DNA of 64,000 bases from Sphingobacterium sp. PCS056 (GTDB taxonomy: Bacteria > Bacteroidota > Bacteroidia > Sphingobacteriales > Sphingobacteriaceae). This document shows, piece after piece, positions 59,726 through 64,000 of the stretch. The stretch's first letter is position 1, and each line of letters opens with the position of its first letter. Location: positions 3,844,001 through 3,908,000 of the forward strand of contig NZ_CP096883.1 of NCBI RefSeq assembly GCF_023273895.1, given 5' to 3'. The notes under the pieces are model-generated. The model was not told the DNA's origin. It worked only from the letters and a program-made list of their open reading frames with translations, and searched no databases. The translations under genes were made by a program, and so were the position numbers.

Positions 59726-60316
59726 ATGTTTACAGGAATAATTGAAACCTTAGGAAAGGTGAAAAATATAGTAAAGGAAGATACCAATATCCATTTATTT
59801 ATTGAGAGTTCTCTTTCAAATGAATTGAAGATAGACCAGAGTGTATCCCACAATGGAATCTGTTTGACTGTGGTAGGCATTGAAAATAATATCCACCAAG
59901 TTACTGCTATCGATGAAACACTTCAGAAAACAAATTTAAATGATTTAAAAATTGATGATGAGATGAATATCGAACGATGTACCCAGGCTAATGGTCGTTT
60001 TGACGGGCATATTGTCCAGGGGCACGTTGATCAAGTGGCCACGTGTATAGGAAAACAAGATTTGGATGGAAGCTTTTTATTCACATTTCAATATGACTCG
60101 AGCCTACAAAACATAACAGTTGAAAAAGGTTCTATAACTGTAAATGGAATAAGCTTAACAGTGGTTAATTCAAAAATTGATCAGTTTTCTGTAGCTATTA
60201 TTCCTTATACTATTGAACATACTAATTTAAAGCATGTGGAAGTAGGTACTCAAGTAAATTTGGAATTTGATATTATTGGCAAATATGTTTCAAAAATTAT
60301 GGCTTTGAGAAATTAA
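59726..60316 (+). CDS. ribE: Riboflavin synthase, alpha subunit
   Basis: A 196-residue enzyme that dismutates two 6,7-dimethyl-8-ribityllumazine molecules to riboflavin. It consists of two lumazine-binding barrels: MFTGIIETLGKV...SVSHNGICLTVVGIE and GHIVQGHVDQVA...SITVNGISLTVV. The start is the ATG at 59726 because the family begins MFTGI; an upstream in-frame TTG at 59705 lies in the promoter box. Other rib genes are not in this window. Confidence 0.95.
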   Translation: MFTGIIETLGKVKNIVKEDTNIHLFIESSLSNELKIDQSVSHNGICLTVVGIENNIHQVTAIDETLQKTNLNDLKIDDEMNIERCTQANGRFDGHIVQGHVDQVATCIGKQDLDGSFLFTFQYDSSLQNITVEKGSITVNGISLTVVNSKIDQFSVAIIPYTIEHTNLKHVEVGTQVNLEFDIIGKYVSKIMALRN

Positions 60317-60328
60317 TCTCAAAGCCAT
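60299..60328. terminator. Terminator hairpin overlapping the ribE stop
   Basis: A perfect 12-bp stem (ATGGCTTTGAGA at 60299-60310, TCTCAAAGCCAT at 60317-60328) with a 6-nt loop, AT-rich on both sides, serves the convergent ribE and ClC genes. Confidence 0.65.
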
Positions 60329-60333
60329 TAATA

Positions 60334-62142
60334 TTATTCTAGGTAATGTCCCTGCCTCATCAGTAGTGCTCTATATTTATTAAACACACTGGACTTGGAC
60401 ACAAAGCCAAGATAATTTCCGTCCTTATCAATGACTGGTAAAATCCAGACATCATCTTTTTTCATCTTAAGCATGACCGATTCCATATCTTCTTCATGTA
60501 TTTTAACAAGATCGGTTGGTATTTCAGCTAATTTATGAAAAGGTTGATCGATACCTTCCTCCTCACCTAGTAAAATAGAAAATAAGCGTTCACTATATAG
60601 GATTCCCAATAGTTTTCCTTTCTCAGTGACAATAGGAAAAATATTGCGTTTGCTATGGATGATATCCGATTGTCTCATCTTAGGCGTTTCATCAGGTCGC
60701 AAAATTACAAAATTGGTCTCCAGTACATATCGGACTTTCATCATACTCAATACGGATCGATCTTTATCTTCATACGAGAGCAGATCACCGGAGTCTGCTA
60801 ATACCTTGGTATAGATAGAATATTTCTGAATAGATCTGTTTATTAAATAAGAAATGGAAGTAACCAGCATGAGTGGAACCATTAAACCATAACCGCCTGT
60901 AATTTCCGCAATAAGGAAAACTCCTGTTAATGGTGCATGCATAATCCCGCTTAATGCTCCTGCCATACCCACTACTACAAAATTAGGAACATTTAATTCG
61001 GTCACTCCCGTGAGGTTGACACCATATGCAAACGCAAAGCCCAGTAAACCTCCCATGACCAGACTTGGTCCAAAAACTCCACCATTACCACCCCCGTTTA
61101 GTGTAAATAAGGCTGCAAAAGATTTTGCAAATAACGTTAATACCGAGTAGGCTAATATAACAAGACCGATATCCTGATAATCTGAAAACAGACTGTTTTT
61201 CACAATTGCATTAAATTGACCATTCAAAATTTGTTGAATAGCAATATAACCTTCCCCATAAAGAGCTGGAAAGATAAAGATCATTAGACCCAATGATATT
61301 CCACTGACCCAAACCTTATTATATGGATTTTGAATATGAGCAAACCAATTCTTTACGACAGTACTTATTTTAGCAAAATAAACAGAATATCCACCAACTA
61401 AAAGGGCCAACAATAAGTAGAAAAATAAGGCTGAGACCTCCCACTCTGTACTAAAGGTATGAAATAAAGGTTCACTATATAAAGATTGTGAAATAACGGA
61501 TGCCATAGCCGCAGAGATCAATAAAGGAATAAGCACCGGAATAGAAAATTCAGGTAATAAAATCTCGATCGCAAATACCATCCCTGCCAGCGGACTATCG
61601 AAAGCACCGGCTATACCCGCTGCTGCACCACATGCCAGCAGCATCGTTACCTCTTTGTACTGTAACCCAAAAAAACGCCCTGTGTTTGATCCGATTGCTG
61701 ACCCACTCATTGCAATTGGAGCTTCTAAACCACAAGATCCTCCAAAGCCTACAGTCATGGCAGAGGTAACAATCTGTGAATAAATATTATGTGCAGGGAT
61801 ATTACTCGACTTTCTAGAAATGGCGTATATGATAGGAGTTATACCATGCTCTAAATTCTTTGATTTTAAAACCTTACGCACATATAATACACTCAATAAT
61901 ATACCGAGTAAGGGGAAAAATAAATAAAATGAATATTTATAGTGCCAATCAACATCATCTTGCAAGGTTGATGCGATGAAATGTGTTAAAGCCTTTAAAA
62001 CGGAGGCCGCAATCCCTCCAAATATTCCGACTACAAAAGCAAGGATAATGATGAAATTACGATTTGAAATCTTATGCATACGCCAATTATTGAGCGCATT
62101 TAATTTCATGTTTAGCCGACTTCTTAATGTATGATTAATCAT
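60334..62142 (-). CDS. ClC-family chloride channel/antiporter with CBS domains
   Basis: A 602-residue membrane protein with about ten or more hydrophobic helices. ClC signatures: GSCGLEAPIAMSGS with the gating Glu, the Gly-rich TLNGGGNGGVFGPSLVMGG, and the final pore helix region MHAPLTGVFLIAEITGGYG. Two CBS domains fill residues about 455-595 (DVWILPVIDKDGNYLGFVSKSSV), as regulatory nucleotide-binding modules. The gene starts 1 bp after the oxyR stop, so it is in the oxyR operon. Confidence 0.92.
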   Translation of the reverse strand: MINHTLRSRLNMKLNALNNWRMHKISNRNFIIILAFVVGIFGGIAASVLKALTHFIASTLQDDVDWHYKYSFYLFFPLLGILLSVLYVRKVLKSKNLEHGITPIIYAISRKSSNIPAHNIYSQIVTSAMTVGFGGSCGLEAPIAMSGSAIGSNTGRFFGLQYKEVTMLLACGAAAGIAGAFDSPLAGMVFAIEILLPEFSIPVLIPLLISAAMASVISQSLYSEPLFHTFSTEWEVSALFFYLLLALLVGGYSVYFAKISTVVKNWFAHIQNPYNKVWVSGISLGLMIFIFPALYGEGYIAIQQILNGQFNAIVKNSLFSDYQDIGLVILAYSVLTLFAKSFAALFTLNGGGNGGVFGPSLVMGGLLGFAFAYGVNLTGVTELNVPNFVVVGMAGALSGIMHAPLTGVFLIAEITGGYGLMVPLMLVTSISYLINRSIQKYSIYTKVLADSGDLLSYEDKDRSVLSMMKVRYVLETNFVILRPDETPKMRQSDIIHSKRNIFPIVTEKGKLLGILYSERLFSILLGEEEGIDQPFHKLAEIPTDLVKIHEEDMESVMLKMKKDDVWILPVIDKDGNYLGFVSKSSVFNKYRALLMRQGHYLE

Positions 62143-62143
62143 T

Positions 62144-63082
62144 TTATTGAAAACTTAGAACTTCCTTTTTTTTCTTTGTTTTGAACTTATCTGGTATGGC
62201 ATCCATGATTTCATTTGATAATGCATCTATGGCATGTTTTTTCACAAAATTCTGTGTCGTTACAAGACTAATTTCTCGCACCGGTTCAGGAGCCTTAAAA
62301 TAGCGAATACGATTAAGCTGGTCTTCATTGTAATCCACAATCGACAATTCAGGTAAAATCGTAATACCAGCGTTGATATCGACCATTTTTTTTAATGTCT
62401 CAACACTACCGGTATTATACTCAAAGCGACCCGAAGTATCATAATTATGTTTATGATGGCAAATATTTAACACTTGGCCCCTCATACAATGTCCTTCATT
62501 CAACAACCACAACTTATCTTCTCCGATATCATCTGCACTCAACATCTTTTTGCCAAATAATGGACTTTGTTCGGAAATATAAGCAACGAAATTTTCATAA
62601 AATAGTGGTTTCTCGACAATCCCGGCTTCATGCAGGGGCGTTGATAAGATACCACAGTCTAAAAGACCTACTTTTAACTCATGAATAATTCGCTCAGTTG
62701 TATATTCCCAGATCTGCAATTGTATTTTAGGATATTTATCCATAAAACTTGTCAATACAGTAGGTAGCAGATAAGGCGCTATGGTAGGAATGACTCCTAT
62801 GCGTAATTCTCCATCTAATTCTCCATTTTCATTTTGTACAATCTCCAATACCTTTTTGCTTTCAATAAGGATAGTACGTGCTTGTGCGATAATCTTATCT
62901 CCTATTTCTGTCGGAACGACAGGTTGACGACTACGATCAAAAATCTTAACTCCTATCGACTCCTCCAGTTTTTGGATTTGCATACTTAATGTGGGCTGTG
63001 TCACAAAACACTTTTCGGCAGCGGCTACAAAGTTTCTATATGTATCAACGGCGACTATATACTCTAATTGGATGAGCGTCAT
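62144..63082 (-). CDS. oxyR: LysR-family peroxide sensor OxyR
   Basis: A 312-residue LysR regulator. The N-terminal winged helix-turn-helix reads FVAAAEKCFVTQPTLSMQIQKLEESIGVKIFDR. With the start at ATG 63082 (TLIQLEYIVAV), the redox pair NEGHCMRGQVLNIC falls at Cys199 and Cys208, the E. coli OxyR numbering, which supports both the start and the assignment. A frame-extending ATG at 63124 is rejected. It should activate peroxide defence genes on disulfide formation. It is divergent from the S46 peptidase gene. Confidence 0.94.
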   Translation of the reverse strand: MTLIQLEYIVAVDTYRNFVAAAEKCFVTQPTLSMQIQKLEESIGVKIFDRSRQPVVPTEIGDKIIAQARTILIESKKVLEIVQNENGELDGELRIGVIPTIAPYLLPTVLTSFMDKYPKIQLQIWEYTTERIIHELKVGLLDCGILSTPLHEAGIVEKPLFYENFVAYISEQSPLFGKKMLSADDIGEDKLWLLNEGHCMRGQVLNICHHKHNYDTSGRFEYNTGSVETLKKMVDINAGITILPELSIVDYNEDQLNRIRYFKAPEPVREISLVTTQNFVKKHAIDALSNEIMDAIPDKFKTKKKKEVLSFQ

Positions 63083-63101
63083 CTTAGCAATTTTATTTGT
63101 A

Positions 63102-63130
63102 CAAAAGTAACAAACATATTTCATACCAAA
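63102..63130 (-). promoter_or_regulatory. Promoter of oxyR (-33 and -7 boxes)
   Basis: On the minus strand TTTG (63130-63127) and TACTTTTG (63109-63102) are separated by 17 bp, close to the Bacteroidota TTTG-TAnnTTTG promoter layout. The -7 box ends 19 nt before the oxyR ATG. Confidence 0.6.
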
Positions 63131-63170
63131 TGATCGAATGAAGAGCGAAAGATATATACTTATTATTTTT

Positions 63171-63178
63171 TATCTTTG
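63171..63178 (+). promoter_or_regulatory. -7 promoter box upstream of the S46 peptidase gene
   Basis: TATCTTTG, an exact match to TAnnTTTG, lies 48 nt upstream of the ATG at 63227. Confidence 0.55.
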
Positions 63179-63226
63179 GAGTTGGATCGGAAACGAAACA
63201 TTCCTATTAATATTATATAAACAAAC

Positions 63227-64000
63227 ATGAAGTTATTGAACACCAAATCATGGAGCCTGCTCCTTCTTTTAGCAACAACTGCCTTTACCATCCAAGCGAA
63301 ATCACCTGACGAAGGTATGTTTCCACTTAGCGAATTAAGCAGAGCAGGCTTAAAGAGTGCTGGCCTAAAAATTAGTGAAAAAGATATTTATAATCCTGGA
63401 AAAGTGGGTCTAGTAGATGCTTTGGTACAAGTGAGTGGATGTACGGGTTCATTTATATCTGGTAGCGGACTGATTATCACCAACCATCACTGTGCGTTCT
63501 CTGCTGTACAATTAGCTAGTACACCTATTAATAATTACCTTAAAGATGGCTTCGTTGCACAATCGCATGAACAAGAGATTGAGGCTAGAGGTCTAACCAT
63601 ACGTATAACAGACTCTTATGAGGATGTATCTGACAAAATATTGTCTGCTGTTGCACAGATTACCGATCCTTCTGAACGAATCAATGTAATAAAGAAAAAG
63701 CAACAGGAATTAGTTGCTGAAGCGCAAAAGCAAGATCCAACGATAAAAGCAGAAGTTTCCGAAATGTTTATTGGTAAAACATATGTTCTATTTCGTTACA
63801 AAACTATTGAAGACGTTCGTCTCGTTTATATTCCTCGCCAAAATATCGGTGAGTTCGGTGGTGAAACAGACAATTGGGTATGGCCTCGTCACACAGGTGA
63901 TTATTCTTTCTTACGCGCATATGTGGGTAAAGATGGGGCTTCTGCCAAATTTTCAAAAGATAATGTACCCTATCAACCAAAGAAATTTTTAAAAGTAAAT
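63227..64000 (+). CDS. S46 family dipeptidyl peptidase (DPP7/DPP11), N-terminal part
   Basis: The frame is open from ATG 63227 to the window end (258 residues, incomplete). A signal peptide (SWSLLLLLATTAFTIQAKS) precedes DEGMFPLSEL. The chymotrypsin-like N-terminal part has VSGCTGSFIS and the catalytic His in TNHHCA (residues 85-90), and the catalytic Asp at about residue 225 in PRHTGDYSF after GGETDNWVW. The active Ser would lie beyond the window. S46 enzymes remove dipeptides from oligopeptides in the periplasm and support amino-acid nutrition. The DPP7 versus DPP11 choice needs the missing C-terminal half. Confidence 0.93.
   Translation, partial: MKLLNTKSWSLLLLLATTAFTIQAKSPDEGMFPLSELSRAGLKSAGLKISEKDIYNPGKVGLVDALVQVSGCTGSFISGSGLIITNHHCAFSAVQLASTPINNYLKDGFVAQSHEQEIEARGLTIRITDSYEDVSDKILSAVAQITDPSERINVIKKKQQELVAEAQKQDPTIKAEVSEMFIGKTYVLFRYKTIEDVRLVYIPRQNIGEFGGETDNWVWPRHTGDYSFLRAYVGKDGASAKFSKDNVPYQPKKFLKVN

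Noticed and set aside
1..64000. tRNA or rRNA genes, CRISPR arrays, insertion sequences, prophage
   Set aside because: Scanning by eye showed no cloverleaf-like T-loop sequences, repeat-spacer series, transposase motifs or phage structural genes.

Overview
The window is chromosomal DNA from a member of the Bacteroidota, most likely the family Sphingobacteriaceae (Sphingobacterium or a close relative). The grounds are AT-rich DNA, a SusC/SusD pair, a periplasmic propeller/Y_Y_Y-type sensor-regulator, a GLPGLI-type domain, a DUF4374 lipoprotein beside a TonB-dependent receptor, and promoters of the Bacteroidota TAnnTTTG type. The exact box TATCTTTG lies upstream of four different genes. I found no rRNA, tRNA, CRISPR array, insertion sequence or prophage.

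Layout. 0-7 kb: rnhA, then a convergent run of six genes (gpsA, hemF, an active/inactive M16 peptidase pair, a DnaQ-type exonuclease, trxB). 7-10 kb: small or poorly known genes and a DinB-family protein. 10-14 kb: a DUF4374 lipoprotein and a TonB-dependent receptor resembling the XusB/XusA xenosiderophore pair. 14.8-16.7 kb: a broken hsp20, two small membrane proteins and an ECF sigma factor. 17.4-29 kb: a polysaccharide utilisation locus (transmembrane LuxR-type regulator, SusC, SusD, GH144, GH3) whose enzymes point to beta-1,2-glucan. 29-33 kb: an Lrp regulator divergent from ornithine aminotransferase and arginase, then truA. 33.8-41.4 kb: ArsC-like protein, YceI, a large GAF protein of unknown function, a metallophosphoesterase, and two genes each interrupted by a one-base deletion, one of them an HD-Pycsar effector fusion. 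41.8-50 kb: a stress and signalling region (GNAT, pyridoxamine-phosphate-oxidase fold, SDR, small lipoproteins, a LuxR response regulator with a minimal kinase, a phytochrome-like kinase that lacks the chromophore cysteine, CinA domain). 50.7-54.8 kb: a fused trehalose-6-phosphate synthase/phosphatase overlapping a GH15 enzyme. 54.9-64 kb: Rieske protein, ychF, a PNGase of the F-II type, ribE, a ClC channel downstream of oxyR, and the start of an S46 dipeptidyl peptidase that runs off the end.

Most unusual points: (1) three genes (hsp20, an SdiA-regulated-like lipoprotein, HD-Pycsar effector) each carry one missing base in an A/T homopolymer, which means either clustered pseudogenes or a homopolymer error in the assembly; (2) a perfect palindrome CGTATTAATACG (one copy 11/12) occurs in three intergenic regions around the two-component/phytochrome genes and the trehalose operon, two of them with a weaker copy two helical turns away; (3) the phytochrome-like kinase keeps pocket histidines but has lost the bilin-binding cysteine, the DIP motif and the tongue PRxSF motif; (4) a nested 52-bp dyad lies upstream of susC; (5) a 95-nt structured element of unknown identity lies at 45.04-45.14 kb.
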